From Apostichopus japonicus (Eukaryota; Echinodermata; Holothuroidea; Aspidochirotida; Stichopodidae), in the NCBI RefSeq assembly GCF_037975245.1, contig NC_092576.1, forward strand, positions 20,709,611 through 20,773,610: a stretch of DNA of 64,000 bases, read 5' to 3'. A program made the position numbers and the translations under genes. This document shows positions 46,040 to 60,530 of the stretch, piece after piece (position 1 is the first letter of the stretch; each line of letters opens with the position of its first letter). Below the pieces are notes generated by a model. The model saw nothing but the letters and a program-made list of their open reading frames with translations, had not been told where the DNA came from and searched no databases.

Positions 46040-48853
46040 GTACCGCACATTCGATTGATCGGTACCGCACATTCGATTGATCGGTACGGTACATTCGATT
46101 GATCGGTTCCGAACATTCGATTGATCGGTACCGAACATTCAATTGATCGGTACGGAACATTCGATTGATAGGTACCGCACATTCGATTGATCGGTACCGC
46201 ACGTTCGATTGATCGATACGGAACATTCGATTGATCGGTTCCGAACATTCGATTGATCGGTACCGCACATTCGATTGATCGGTACGGAACATTCGATTGA
46301 TAGGTACCGCACATTCGATTGATCGGTACCGCACATTCGATTGATCGATACCGCACATTCGATTGATCGGTACAGCACATTCTATTGATCGGTACGGAAA
46401 ACTCGATTGATTGCTACGGAACATTCGATTGATCAGTACCCCACATTCCATTGATCGGTACCGCACATTCGATTGATCGGTTCGGAACATTCGATTGATC
46501 GGTACCGCACATTCGATTGATCGGTACGGAAAATTCGATTGATCGGTACGGAACATTCGATTGATCGGTACGGAACATTCGATTGATCGGTACCGCACAT
46601 TCGATTGATCGGTACCGCACATTCGATTAATCGGTACCGCACATTCGATTGATCGGTACCGATCATTGGATTGATCGGTACCGTACATTCGATTGATCGG
46701 TATCGCACATTCGATTGATCGGTACGTAACATTCGATTGATCGGTACCGCACATTCGATTGATCGGTACCGCACATTCGATTGATCGGTACCGCACATTC
46801 GATTGATCGATACGGAACATTCGATTGATCGGTACCGCACATTCGATTGATCGGTACCGCACATTTGATTGATCGATACGGAACATTCGTTTGATCGGTA
46901 CCGCACATTCGATTGATCGGTACCGCACATTCGATTGATCGGTACCGCACATTCGTTTGATCGGTACCGCACATTCGATTGATCGGTACTGCAATTCGAT
47001 TGATCGGTTCGGAACATTCGATTGGTCGGTAATGCACATTCGATTGATCGGTACCGCACATTCGAATGATCGGTACCGCACATTCGATTGATCGGTACTG
47101 CACATTCGATTGATCGGTACCGCACATTCGATTGATCGGTACGGAACATTCGATTGATCGGTAACGCACATTCGATTGATCGGTACCGCACATTTGATTG
47201 ATCGGTACCGCACATTCGATTGATCGGTACGAAACATTCGATTGATCGGTACCGCACATTCGATTGATCGGTACGGTACATTCGATTTATCGGTACCGCA
47301 CATTCGATTGATCGGTACCGCACATTCGATTGATCGGTACCGCACATTCGATTGATCGATTCCGAACATTCGATTGATCGGTACCGAACATTCGATTGAT
47401 CGGTACCGCACATTCGATTGATCGGTACCGCATATTCGATTGATTGGCACTGAACATTCGATTGATCGGTACCGCACATTCGATTGATCGGTACGGAACA
47501 TTCGATTGATCGGTACCGCACATTCGATTGATCGGTACATTCGATTGATCAATACCGCACATTCGATTGATCGGTACCGCACATTCGATTGATCGTCAAG
47601 GAACATTCGATTGATCGGTTCCGAACATTCGATTGATCGGTACCGAACATTCGATTGATCGGTTCCGCACATTCGATTGATCGGTACCGCATATTCGATT
47701 GATTGGCACTGAACATTCGATTTATCGGTACCGCACATTCGATTGATCGGTACGGAACATTCGATTGATCGGTACTGCACATTCGATTGATCTGTACCGC
47801 ACATTCGATTGATCGGTACTGCACATTCGATTGATCGGTACCGCACATTCGATTGATCGGTACCGCACATTCGATTTATCGGTACCGAACATTCGATTGA
47901 TCGGTACCGCACATTCGATTGATCGGTACCGCACATTCGATTGATCGGTTCCGAACATTCGATTGATCGGTACCGCACATTCGATTGATCGGTACCGCAC
48001 ATTCGATTGATCGGTACGGAAAATTCGATTGATCGGTACCGCACATTCGATTGATCGGTACGGAACATTCGATTGATCGATACCGCACATTCGATTGATC
48101 GGTACCGAACGTTCGATTGATCGGTACCGCACATTCGATTGATCGGTACCGTACATTCGATTGATCTGTACCGCACATTCGATTGATCGGTACCGCAGAT
48201 TCGATTGATCGGTACCGCACATTCGATTGATCGGTACCGCACATTCCATTGATCGGTACCGCACATTCGATTGATCGGTACCGCACATTCTATTGATCGG
48301 TACGGAAAACTCGATTGATTGCTACGGAACATTCGATTGATCAGTACCGCACATTCGATTGATCAGTACCGCACATTCGATTGATCGGTACGGAACATTC
48401 GATTGATCGGTACGGAACATTCGATTGATAGGTACCGCACATTCGATTGATCGGTACCGCACATTCGATTGATCGGTACCGTACATTCGATTGATCGGTA
48501 TCGCACGTTCGATTGATCGGTACGGAACATTCGATTGATCGGTACGGAACATTCGAATGATCGGTACCGCACATTCGATTGATCGGTACCGCACATTCGA
48601 TTGATCGGTACGGTACATTCGATTGATCGGTTCCGAACATTCGATTGATCGGTACCGAACATTCAATTGATCGGTACGGAACATTCGATTGATAGGTACC
48701 GCACATTCGATTGATCGGTACCGCACATTCGATTGATCGATACGGAACATTCGATTGATCGGTTCCGAACATTCGATTGATCGGTACCGCACATTCGATT
48801 GATCGGTACGGAACATTCGATTGATAGGTACCGCACATTCGATTGATCGGTAC
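46040..48853. repeat. 2.8-kb duplicated block F, copy 1
   Basis: Repeated at 51181-53994 (offset 5,141 = 234 monomers minus 7 bp, explained by one 17-bp and two 21-bp monomers) and partly at 60531-61886. Substitutions seen between copies 1 and 2 include ACGTTCG at 46203 versus ACATTCG, CGATTG versus CGAATG at 46737/51878, and TACCGTAC near 48479 versus TACAGTAC. It contains two or more AAAACTCGATTGATTG markers (46398, 48306), one 21-bp GCAATTCG monomer and one 17-bp monomer. Confidence 0.9.
47525..47541. repeat. 17-bp truncated monomer, block F copy 1
   Basis: Member of the haplotype 17-bp monomer, GATCAATACC, GATCGTCAAGG. It lies inside the 2.8-kb block at 46040-48853, and its loss of 5 bp helps explain the block offset of 5,141 (234 monomers minus 7 bp). 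Confidence 0.9.
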
Positions 48854-48948
48854 GGCACATTCGATTGATCGGTACCGCACATTCGATTGATCGGTACCGC
48901 ACATTCGTTTGATCGGTACCGCACATTCGATTGATCGGTACCGCACAT

Positions 48949-48987
48949 TCGATTGATCGGTACCGATCAATCGATTGATCGGTACCG
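48949..48987. repeat. Long perfect palindrome, copy 1
   Basis: Two overlapping perfect palindromes: 26 bp at 48949-48974 (centre GGTACC, core GATCGGTACCGATC) and 30 bp at 48958-48987 (centre ATCGAT). They arise because CACATT of the normal right half is replaced by ATCAAT, which makes this stretch read as the reverse complement of the left half. Confidence 0.95.
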
Positions 48988-49536
48988 TACATTCGATTGA
49001 TCGGTATCGCAGATTCGATTGATCGGTACGGAACATTCGATTGATCGGTACCGCACATTCGATTGATCGGTACCGCACATTCGATTGATCGGTACCGCAC
49101 ATTCGATTGATCGATACGGAACATTCGATTGATCGGTACCGTACATTCGATTGATCGGCAAGGAACATTCGATTGATCAGTACCGCTTATTCGATTGATC
49201 GGTACCGCACATTCGATTGATCGGTACCGCACATTCGATTGAACGGTACGGAACATTCGATTGATCGGTATCGCACATTCGTTTGATCGGTACCGAACAT
49301 TCGATTGATAGGTACCGCAGATTCGATTGATCGGTACCGCAGATTCGATTGATCGGTACCGCACATTCGATTGATCGGTACCGCACATTCCATTGATCGG
49401 TACCGCACATTCGATTGATCGGTACCGCACATTCGATTGATCGATACGGAACATTCGATTGATCGGTACCGTACATTCGATTGATCGGCAAGGAACATTC
49501 GATTGATAGGTACCGCACATTCGATTGATCGGTACG

Positions 49537-51228
49537 GCACATTCGATTGATCGGTACCGCACATTCGATTGATCGGTACCGCACATTCGTTTGATCGGTA
49601 CCGCACATTCGATTGATCGGTACCGCACATTCGATTGATCGGTACCGATCAATCGATTGATCGGTACCGTACATTCGATTGATCGGTATCGCAGATTCGA
49701 TTGATCGGTACGGAACATTCGATTGATCGGTACCGCACATTCGATTGATCGGTACCGCACATTCGATTGATCGGTACCGCACATTCGATTGATCGATACG
49801 GAACATTCGATTGATCGGTACCGTACATTCGATTGATCGGCAAGGAACATTCGATTGATCAGTACCGCTTATTCGATTGATCGGTACCGCACATTCGATT
49901 GATCGGTACCGCACATTCGATTGAACGGTACGGAACATTCGATTGATCGGTATCGCACATTCGTTTGATCGGTACCGAACATTCGATTGATAGGTACCGC
50001 AGATTCGATTGATCGGTACCGCAGATTCGATTGATCGGTACCGCACATTCGATTGATCGGTACCGCACATTCCATTGATCGGTACCGCACATTCGATTGA
50101 TCGGTACCGCACATTCGATTGATCGATACGGAACATTCGATTGATCGGTACCGTACATTCGATTGATCGGCAAGGAACATTCGATTGATCAGTACCGCTT
50201 ATTCGATTGATCGGTACCGCACATTCGATTGATCGGTACCGCACATTCGATTGAACGGTACGGAACATTCGATTGATCGGTATCGCACATTCGTTTGATC
50301 GGTACCGAACATTCGATTGATAGGTACCGCAGATTCGATTGATCGGTACCGCAGATTCGATTGATTGCTACGGAACATTCGATTGATCAGTACCGCACAT
50401 TCCATTGATCGGTACCGCACATTCGATTGATCGGTACAGCACATTCGATTGATCGTACCGCACATTCGATTGATCGGTACCGCACATTCGATTGATCGGT
50501 ACCGTACATTCGATTGATCGGTATGGCACGTTCGATTGATCGGTACGGAACATTCGATTGATCGGTACGGAACATTCGATTGATCAGTACCGCACATTCG
50601 ATTGATCGGTACCGCACATTCGATTGATCGGCAAGGAACATTCGATTGATCGGTTCCGAACATTCGATTGATCGGTACCGAACATTCAATTGATGGGTTC
50701 CGCACATTCGATTGATCAGTACCGCATATTCGATTGATCGGCACTGAACATTCGATTGATCGGTACCGCACATTCGATTGATCGGTACGGAACATTCGAT
50801 TGATCGGTACCGCACATTCGTTTGATCGGTACGGAACATTCGATTGATCGAGACCGAACATTCGATTGATCTGTACCGCACATTCGATTGATCGGTACTG
50901 CACATTCGATTGATCGGTACCGCACATTCGATTGATCGGTACTGCACATTCGATTGATCTGTACAGCACATTCGATTGATCGGTACCGCACATTCGATTG
51001 ATCGGTACCGCACATTCGATTGATCGGTACCGCACATTCTATTGATCGGTACGGAAAACTCGATTGATTGCTACGGAACATTCGATTGATCAGTACCGCA
51101 CATTCGATTGATCAGTACCGCACATTCGATTGATCGGTACGGAACATTCGATTGATCGGTACCGCACATTCGATTGATCAGTACCGCACATTCGATTGAT
51201 CGGTACCGCACATTCGATTGATCGGTAC
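49537..51228. repeat. 1.69-kb duplicated block G, copy 1
   Basis: Repeated at 54040-55731 (offset 4,503 = 205 monomers minus 7 bp, explained by two 21-bp and one 17-bp monomers). It includes one of the long palindromes, two GATCAGTACCGCTT monomers, one GATCGTACC monomer and the rare GATCGAGACCGAAC monomer near 50848. Confidence 0.9.
49631..49669. repeat. Long perfect palindrome, copy 2
   Basis: Same 26/30-bp overlapping palindromes as at 48949, displaced by 682 bp in the tandem duplication. Confidence 0.95.
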
Positions 51229-53994
51229 GGTACATTCGATTGATCGGTTCCGAACATTCGATTGATCGGTACCGAACATTCAATTGATCGGTACGGAACA
51301 TTCGATTGATAGGTACCGCACATTCGATTGATCGGTACCGCACATTCGATTGATCGATACGGAACATTCGATTGATCGGTTCCGAACATTCGATTGATCG
51401 GTACCGCACATTCGATTGATCGGTACGGAACATTCGATTGATAGGTACCGCACATTCGATTGATCGGTACCGCACATTCGATTGATCGATACCGCACATT
51501 CGATTGATCGGTACAGCACATTCTATTGATCGGTACGGAAAACTCGATTGATTGCTACGGAACATTCGATTGATCAGTACCCCACATTCCATTGATCGGT
51601 ACCGCACATTCGATTGATCGGTTCGGAACATTCGATTGATCGGTACCGCACATTCGATTGATCGGTACGGAAAATTCGATTGATCGGTACGGAACATTCG
51701 ATTGATCGGTACGGAACATTCGATTGATCGGTACCGCACATTCGATTGATCGGTACCGCACATTCGATTAATCGGTACCGCACATTCGATTGATCGGTAC
51801 CGATCATTGGATTGATCGGTACCGTACATTCGATTGATCGGTATCGCACATTCGATTGATCGGTACGTAACATTCGAATGATCGGTACCGCACATTCGAT
51901 TGATCGGTACCGCACATTCGATTGATCGGTACCGCACATTCGATTGATCGATACGGAACATTCGATTGATCGGTACCGCACATTCGATTGATCGGTACCG
52001 CACATTTGATTGATCGATACGGAACATTCGTTTGATCGGTACCGCACATTCGATTGATCGGTACCGCACATTCGATTGATCGGTACCGCACATTCGTTTG
52101 ATCGGTACCGCACATTCGATTGATCGGTACTGCAATTCGATTGATCGGTTCGGAACATTCGATTGGTCGGTAATGCACATTCGATTGATCGGTACCGCAC
52201 ATTCGAATGATCGGTACCGCACATTCGATTGATCGGTACTGCACATTCGATTGATCGGTACCGCACATTCGATTGATCGGTACGGAACATTTGATTGATC
52301 GGTAACGCACATTCGATTGATCGGTACCGCACATTTGATTGATCGGTACCGCACATTCGATTGATCGGTACGAAACATTCGATTGATCGGTACCGCACAT
52401 TCGATTGATCGGTACGGTACATTCGATTTATCGGTACCGCACATTCGATTGATCGGTACCGCACATTCGATTGATCGGTACCGCACATTCGATTGATCGA
52501 TTCCGAACATTCGATTGATCGGTACCGAACATTCGATTGATCGGTACCGCACATTCGATTGATCGGTACCGCATATTCGATTGATTGGCACTGAACATTC
52601 GATTGATCGGTACCGCACATTCGATTGATCGGTACGGAACATTCGATTGATCGGTACCGCACATTCGATTGATCGGTACATTCGATTGATCAATACCGCA
52701 CATTCGATTGATCGGTACCGCACATTCGATTGATCGTCAAGGAACATTCGATTGATCGGTTCCGAACATTCGATTGATCGGTACCGAACATTCGATTGAT
52801 CGGTTCCGCACATTCGATTGATCGGTACCGCATATTCGATTGATTGGCACTGAACATTCGATTTATCGGTACCGCACATTCGATTGATCGGTACGGAACA
52901 TTCGATTGATCGGTACTGCACATTCGATTGATCTGTACCGCACATTCGATTGATCGGTACCGCACATTCGATTGATCGGTACCGCACATTCGATTGATCG
53001 GTACCGCACATTCGATTTATCGGTACCGAACATTCGATTGATCGGTACCGCACATTCGATTGATCGGTACCGCACATTCGATTGATCGGTTCCGAACATT
53101 CGATTGATCGGTACCGCACATTCGATTGATCGGTACCGCACATTCGATTGATCGGTACGGAAAATTCGATTGATCGGTACCGCACATTCGATTGATCGGT
53201 ACGGAACATTCGATTGATCGATACCGCACATTCGATTGATCGGTACCGAACGTTCGATTGATCGGTACCGCACATTCGATTGATCGGTACCGTACATTCG
53301 ATTGATCTGTACCGCACATTCGATTGATCGGTACCGCAGATTCGATTGATCGGTACCGCACATTCGATTGATCGGTACCGCACATTCCATTGATCGGTAC
53401 CGCACATTCGATTGATCGGTACCGCACATTCTATTGATCGGTACGGAAAACTCGATTGATTGCTACGGAACATTCGATTGATCAGTACCGCACATTCGAT
53501 TGATCAGTACCGCACATTCGATTGATCGGTACGGAACATTCGATTGATCGGTACGGAACATTCGATTGATAGGTACCGCACATTCGATTGATCGGTACCG
53601 CACATTCGATTGATCGGTACAGTACATTCGATTGATCGGTATCGCACGTTCGATTGATCGGTACGGAACATTCGATTGATCGGTACGGAACATTCGAATG
53701 ATCGGTACCGCACATTCGATTGATCGGTACCGCACATTCGATTGATCGGTACGGTACATTCGATTGATCGGTTCCGAACATTCGATTGATCGGTACCGAA
53801 CATTCAATTGATCGGTACGGAACATTCGATTGATAGGTACCGCACATTCGATTGATCGGTACCGCACATTCGATTGATCGATACGGAACATTCGATTGAT
53901 CGGTTCCGAACATTCGATTGATCGGTACCGCACATTCGATTGATCGGTACGGAACATTCGATTGATAGGTACCGCACATTCGATTGATCGGTAC
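51181..53994. repeat. 2.8-kb duplicated block F, copy 2
   Basis: Second copy of 46040-48853, with only a handful of substitutions. It is immediately followed by block G copy 2 (from 54040), so the F and G repeats are joined in a different order from the first occurrence. Confidence 0.9.
52666..52682. repeat. 17-bp truncated monomer, block F copy 2
   Basis: Counterpart of 47525-47541 at an offset of exactly 5,141 bp, with the same downstream GATCAATACC and GATCGTCAAGG monomers. Confidence 0.9.
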
Positions 53995-54039
53995 CGCACA
54001 TTCGATTGATCGATACCGCACATTCGATTGATCGGTACC

Positions 54040-55731
54040 GCACATTCGATTGATCGGTACCGCACATTCGATTGATCGGTACCGCACATTCGTTTGATCG
54101 GTACCGCACATTCGATTGATCGGTACCGCACATTCGATTGATCGGTACCGATCAATCGATTGATCGGTACCGTACATTCGATTGATCGGTATCGCAGATT
54201 CGATTGATCGGTACGGAACATTCGATTGATCGGTACCGCACATTCGATTGATCGGTACCGCACATTCGATTGATCGGTACCGCACATTCGATTGATCGAT
54301 ACGGAACATTCGATTGATCGGTACCGTACATTCGATTGATCGGCAAGGAACATTCGATTGATCAGTACCGCTTATTCGATTGATCGGTACCGCACATTCG
54401 ATTGATCGGTACCGCACATTCGATTGAACGGTACGGAACATTCGATTGATCGGTATCGCACATTCGTTTGATCGGTACCGAACATTCGATTGATAGGTAC
54501 CGCAGATTCGATTGATCGGTACCGCAGATTCGATTGATCGGTACCGCACATTCGATTGATCGGTACCGCACATTCCATTGATCGGTACCGCACATTCGAT
54601 TGATCGGTACCGCACATTCGATTGATCGATACGGAACATTCGATTGATCGGTACCGTACATTCGATTGATCGGCAAGGAACATTCGATTGATCAGTACCG
54701 CTTATTCGATTGATCGGTACCGCACATTCGATTGATCGGTACCGCACATTCGATTGAACGGTACGGAACATTCGATTGATCGGTATCGCACATTCGTTTG
54801 ATCGGTACCGAACATTCGATTGATAGGTACCGCAGATTCGATTGATCGGTACCGCAGATTCGATTGATTGCTACGGAACATTCGATTGATCAGTACCGCA
54901 CATTCCATTGATCGGTACCGCACATTCGATTGATCGGTACAGCACATTCGATTGATCGTACCGCACATTCGATTGATCGGTACCGCACATTCGATTGATC
55001 GGTACCGTACATTCGATTGATCGGTATGGCACGTTCGATTGATCGGTACGGAACATTCGATTGATCGGTACGGAACATTCGATTGATCAGTACCGCACAT
55101 TCGATTGATCGGTACCGCACATTCGATTGATCGGCAAGGAACATTCGATTGATCGGTTCCGAACATTCGATTGATCGGTACCGAACATTCAATTGATGGG
55201 TTCCGCACATTCGATTGATCAGTACCGCATATTCGATTGATCGGCACTGAACATTCGATTGATCGGTACCGCACATTCGATTGATCGGTACGGAACATTC
55301 GATTGATCGGTACCGCACATTCGTTTGATCGGTACGGAACATTCGATTGATCGAGACCGAACATTCGATTGATCTGTACCGCACATTCGATTGATCGGTA
55401 CTGCACATTCGATTGATCGGTACCGCACATTCGATTGATCGGTACTGCACATTCGATTGATCTGTACAGCACATTCGATTGATCGGTACCGCACATTCGA
55501 TTGATCGGTACCGCACATTCGATTGATCGGTACCGCACATTCTATTGATCGGTACGGAAAACTCGATTGATTGCTACGGAACATTCGATTGATCAGTACC
55601 GCACATTCGATTGATCAGTACCGCACATTCGATTGATCGGTACGGAACATTCGATTGATCGGTACCGCACATTCGATTGATCAGTACCGCACATTCGATT
55701 GATCGGTACCGCACATTCGATTGATCGGTAC
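54040..55731. repeat. 1.69-kb duplicated block G, copy 2
   Basis: Second copy of 49537-51228. The right part, from 54860, is copied a third time at 62443 (block H), including the GATCGAGACCGAAC monomer. Confidence 0.9.
54134..54172. repeat. Long perfect palindrome, copy 3
   Basis: Same overlapping palindromes in block G copy 2, 4,503 bp after copy 2 of the palindrome. Confidence 0.95.
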
Positions 55732-56338
55732 TGCACATTCGATTGATCGGTACCGAACATTCGATTGATTGGTACCGCACATTCGATTGGTCGGTACCGC
55801 ACATTCGATTGATCTGTACCGCACATTCGATTGATCGGTACCGCAGATTCGATTGATCGGTACCGCACATTCGATTGATCGGTACCGCACATTCCATTGA
55901 TCGGTACCGCACCTTCGATTGATCGGTACAGCACATTCTATTGATCGGTACGGAAAACTCGATTGATTGCTACGGAACATTTGATTGATCAGTACCGCAC
56001 ATTCCATTGATCGGTACCGCACATTCGATTGATCGTACCGCACATTCGATTGATCGGTACCGCACAATCGATTGATCTGTACCGTACATTCGATTGATCG
56101 GTATCGCACGTTCGATTGATCGGTACGGAACATTCGATTGATCGGTACGGAACATTCGAATGATCGGTACCGCACATTCGATTGATCGGTACCGCACATT
56201 CGATTGATCGGTACCGCACATTCGATTGATCGGTTCCGAACATTCGATTGATCGGTACCGAACATTCAATTGATCGGTACGGAACATTCGATTGATAGGT
56301 ACCGCACATTCGATTGATCGGTACCGCACATTCGATTG
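54860..56338. repeat. 1.48-kb duplicated block H, copy 1
   Basis: Matches 62443-63942 at offset 7,582 (345 monomers minus 8 bp, explained by three 21-bp and one 17-bp monomers), then 7,604 after one extra monomer in copy 2 near 63,600. It overlaps block G copy 2 and block I copy 1, which shows repeated use of the same region as a donor. Confidence 0.88.
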
Positions 56339-57181
56339 ATCGGTACCGCACATTCGATTGATCGGTACCGCACATTCGATTGATCGGTACCGCACATTCG
56401 ATTGATCGGCAAGGAACATTCGATTGATCGGTACCGCTTATTCGATTGATCGGTACCGCACATTCGATTGATCGGTACCGTACATTCGATTGATCGGTAT
56501 CGCACATTCGATTGATCGATACGGAACATTCGATTGATCGGTACCGCACATTCGATTGATCGGTACTGCACATTCGTTTGATCGGTACCGCACATTCGAT
56601 TGATCGCTACCGCATATTCGATTGATCGGCACGGAACATTCGATTGATCGGTACCGAACATTCGATTGATCGGTACGGAACATTTGATTGATCGGTACCG
56701 CACATTCGTTTGATCGGTATCTCACATTCGATTGATCGGTACTGCACATTCGATTGATCGGTACCGCACATTCGTTTGATCGGTACCGCACATTCGATTG
56801 ATCGGTACCGCACATTCGATTGATCGGTAACGCACATTCGATTGATCGGTACGGAAAATTCGATTGATCGGAACGGAACATTCGATTGATCGGTACCGCA
56901 CATTCGATTGATCGGTACGGAACATTCAAATGATCGGTACGGAACATTCGATTGTTCGGTACGGAACATTCGATTGATCGGTACCGCACATTCGATTGAT
57001 CGATACGGAACATTCGATTGATCGGTACGGAACATTCGATTGATCGGTACTGCACATTCGATTGATCGGTACCGCACATTCGATTGATCGGTACAGCACA
57101 TTCGATTGATCGGCAAGGAACATTCGATTGATTGGCACTGCACATTCGATTGATCGGTACCGCACATTCGATTGATCGGTA
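55360..57181. repeat. 1.82-kb duplicated block I, copy 1
   Basis: Repeated at 57779-59600 with offset 2,419 (110 monomers minus one 1-bp deletion). After 57181 the similarity continues at offset 2,353 (66 bp shorter). It carries the rare GATCGCTACCGCATATTCG monomer (about 56604), GATTGTTCGG (about 56952) and TATCTCACATT (about 56719). Confidence 0.88.
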
Positions 57182-57778
57182 TCGCACGTTCGATTGATCG
57201 GTACGGAACATTCGATTGATCGGTACGGAACATTCGAATGATCGGTACCGCACATTCGATTGATCGGTACCGCACATTCGATTGATCGGTTCCGAACATT
57301 CGATTGATCGGTACCGAACATTCAATTGATCGGTACGGAACATTCGATTGATAGGTACCGCACATTCGATTGATCGGTACCGCACATTCGATTGATCGGT
57401 ACCGCACATTCGATTGATCGGTACCGCACATTCGATTGATCGGTACCGCACATTCGATTGATCGGCAAGGAACATTCGATTGATCGGTACCGCTTATTCG
57501 ATTGATCGGTACCGCACATTCGATTGATCGGTACCGTACATTCGATTGATCGGTATCGCACATTCGATTGATCGATACGGAACATTCGATTGATCGGTAC
57601 CGCACATTCGATTGATCGGTACTGCACATTCGTTTGATCGGTACCGCACATTCGATTTATCGCTGCCGCATATTCGATTGATCGGCACGGAACATTCGAT
57701 TGATCGGTACCGAACATTCGATTGATCGGTACGGAACATTCGATTGATCGGTACCGCACATTCGTTTGATCGGTATCT

Positions 57779-59600
57779 CACATTCGATTGATCTGTACCG
57801 CACATTCGATTGATCGGTACTGCACATTCGATTGATCGGTACCGCACATTCGATTGATCGGTACTGCACATTCGATTGATCTGTACAGCACATTCGATTG
57901 ATCGGTACCGCACATTCGATTGATCGGTACCGCACATTCGATTGATCGGTACCGCACATTCTATTGATCGGTACGGAAAACTCGATTGATTGCTACGGAA
58001 CATTCGATTGATCAGTACCGCACATTCGATTGATCAGTACCGCACATTCGATTGATCGGTACGGAACATTCGATTAATCGGTACCGCACATTCGATTGAT
58101 CAGTACCGCACATTCGATTGATCGGTACCGCACATTCGATTGATCGGTACTGCACATTCGATTGATCGGTACCGAACATTCGATTGATTGGTACCGCACA
58201 TTCGATTGGTCGGTACCGCACATTCGATTGATCTGTACCGCACATTCGATTGATCGGTACCGCAGATTCGATTGATCGGTACCGCACATTCGATTGATCG
58301 GTACCGCACATTCCATTGATCGGTACCGCACCTTCGATTGATCGGTACAGCACATTCTATTGATCGGTACGGAAAACTCGATTGATTGCTACGGAACAAT
58401 TGATTGATCAGTACCGCACATTCCATTGATCGGTACCGCACATTCGATTGATCGTACCGCACATTCGATTGATCGGTACCGCACAATCGATTGATCTGTA
58501 CCGTACATTCGATTGATCGGTATCGCACGTTCGATTGATCGGTACGGAACATTCGATTGATCGGTACGGAACATTCGAATGATCGGTACCGCACATTCGA
58601 TTGATCGGTACCGCACATTCGATTGATCGGTACCGCACATTCGATTGATCGGTTCCGAACATTCGATTGATCGGTACCGAACATTCAATTGATCGGTACG
58701 GAACATTCGATTGATAGGTACCGCACATTCGATTGATCGGTACCGCACATTCGATTGATCGGTACCGCACATTCGATTGATCAATACCGCACATTCGATT
58801 GATCGGTACCGCACATTCGATTGATCGGCAAGGAACATTCGATTGATCGGTACCGCTTATTCGATTGATCGGTACCGCACATTCGATTGATCGGTACCGT
58901 ACATTCGATTGATCGGTATCGCACATTCGATTGATCGATACGGAACATTCGATTGATCGGTACCGCACATTCGATTGATCGGTACTGCACATTCGTTTGA
59001 TCGGTACCGCACATTCGATTGATCGCTACCGCATATTCGATTGATCGGCACGGAACATTCGATTGATCGGTACCGAACATTCGATTGATCGGTACGGAAC
59101 ATTCGATTGATCGGTACCGCACATTCGTTTGATCGGTATCTCACATTCGATTGATCGGTACTGCACATTCGATTGATCGGTACCGCACATTCGTTTGATC
59201 GGTACCGCACATTCGATTGATCGGTACCGCACATTCGATTGATCGGTAACGCACATTCGATTGATCGGTACGGAAAATTCGATTGATCGGAACGGAACAT
59301 TCGATTGATCGGTACCGCACATTCGATTGATCGGTACGGAACATTCAAATGATCGGTACGGAACATTCGATTGTTCGGTACGGAACATTCGATTGATCGG
59401 TACCGCACATTCGATTGATCGATACGGAACATTCGATTGATCGGTACGGAACATTCGATTGATCGGTACTGCACATTCGATTGATCGGTACCGCACATTC
59501 GATTGATCGGTACAGCACATTCGATTGATCGGCAAGGAACATTCGATTGATTGGCACTGCACATTCGATTGATCGGTACCGCACATTCGATTGATCGGTA
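57779..59600. repeat. 1.82-kb duplicated block I, copy 2
   Basis: Second copy of 55360-57181. A later 990-bp (45-monomer) duplication adds a further copy of its right part: 59141 onward recurs at 60131 onward, with GATCGCTACCGC at about 59023 and a related TATCGCTACCGC at about 60013. Confidence 0.88.
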
Positions 59601-60530
59601 CCGCACATTCGATTGATCGGTACCGCACATTCGATTGATCGGTTCCGAACATTCGATTGATCGGTACCGAACATTCAATTGATCGGTACGGAACATTCGA
59701 TTGATAGGTACCGCACATTCGATTGATCGGTACCGCACATTCGATTGATCGGTACCGCACATTCGATTGATCGGTACCGCACATTCGATTGATCGGTACC
59801 GCACATTCGATTGATCGGCAAGGAACATTCGATTGATCGGTACCGCTTATTCGATTGATCGGTACCGCACATTCGATTGATCGGTACCGTACATTCGATT
59901 GATCGGTATCGCACATTCGATTGATCGATACGGAACATTCGATTGATCGGTACCGCACATTCGATTGATCGGTACTGCACATTCGTTTGATCGGTACCGC
60001 ACATTCGATTTATCGCTACCGCATATTCGATTGATCGGCACGGAACATTCGATTGATCGGTACCGAACATTCGATTGATCGGTACGGAACATTCGATTGA
60101 TCGGTACCGCACATTCGTTTGATCGGTATCTCACATTCGATTGATCGGTACTGCACATTCGATTGATCGGTAACGCACATTCGTTTGATCGGTACCGCAC
60201 ATTCGATTGATCGGTACCGCACATTCGATTGATCGGTAACGCACATTCGATTGATCGGTACGGAAAATTCGATTGATCGGAACGGAACATTCGATTGATC
60301 GGTACCGCACATTCGATTGATCGGTACGGAACATTCAAATGATCGGTACGGAACATTCGATTGTTCGGTACGGAACATTCGATTGATCGGTACCGCACAT
60401 TCGATTGATCGATACGGAACATTCGATTGATCGGTACGGAACATTCGATTGATCGGTACTGCACATTCGATTGATCGGTACCGCACATTCGATTGATCGG
60501 TACAGCACATTCGATTGATCGGCAAGGAAC

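Larger units (their letters stand above)
48810..50188. repeat. 682-bp (31-monomer) true tandem duplication
   Basis: 48810-49506 is repeated directly at 49492-50188 (offset exactly 682). Each copy contains the long palindrome (48949-48987 and 49631-49669) and a GATCAGTACCGCTT monomer (49179, 49861). A third partial copy follows, with AGTACCGCTT again at 50191, 330 bp (15 monomers) after the second. Confidence 0.9.
786..52141. repeat. 21-bp monomer type with GCAATTCG (about 30 copies)
   Basis: A monomer with one C deleted (TGCAATTCG where TGCACATTCG is expected) occurs about 30 times: near 786, 1005, 2721, 2962, 4852, 6435, 8453, 8672, 10388, 10629, 12519, 14102, 14475, 14738, 15153, 15745, 17064, 17503, 20164, 21902, 23198, 33671, 34188, 37431, 37948, 40156, 44487, 44552, 46992 and 52133. 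It is usually followed by a GATCGGTTCGGAACATT monomer, so the two spread together. It is absent from 23.2-33.67 kb and after 52.14 kb. Confidence 0.9.

Noticed and set aside
48949-48987. Insertion sequence ends or an inverted monomer at the palindrome
   Set aside because: No target-site duplication or extra sequence is present, and the monomer length stays 22 bp. A substitution of the common GATCATT variant to GATCAAT explains the palindrome without an inversion.
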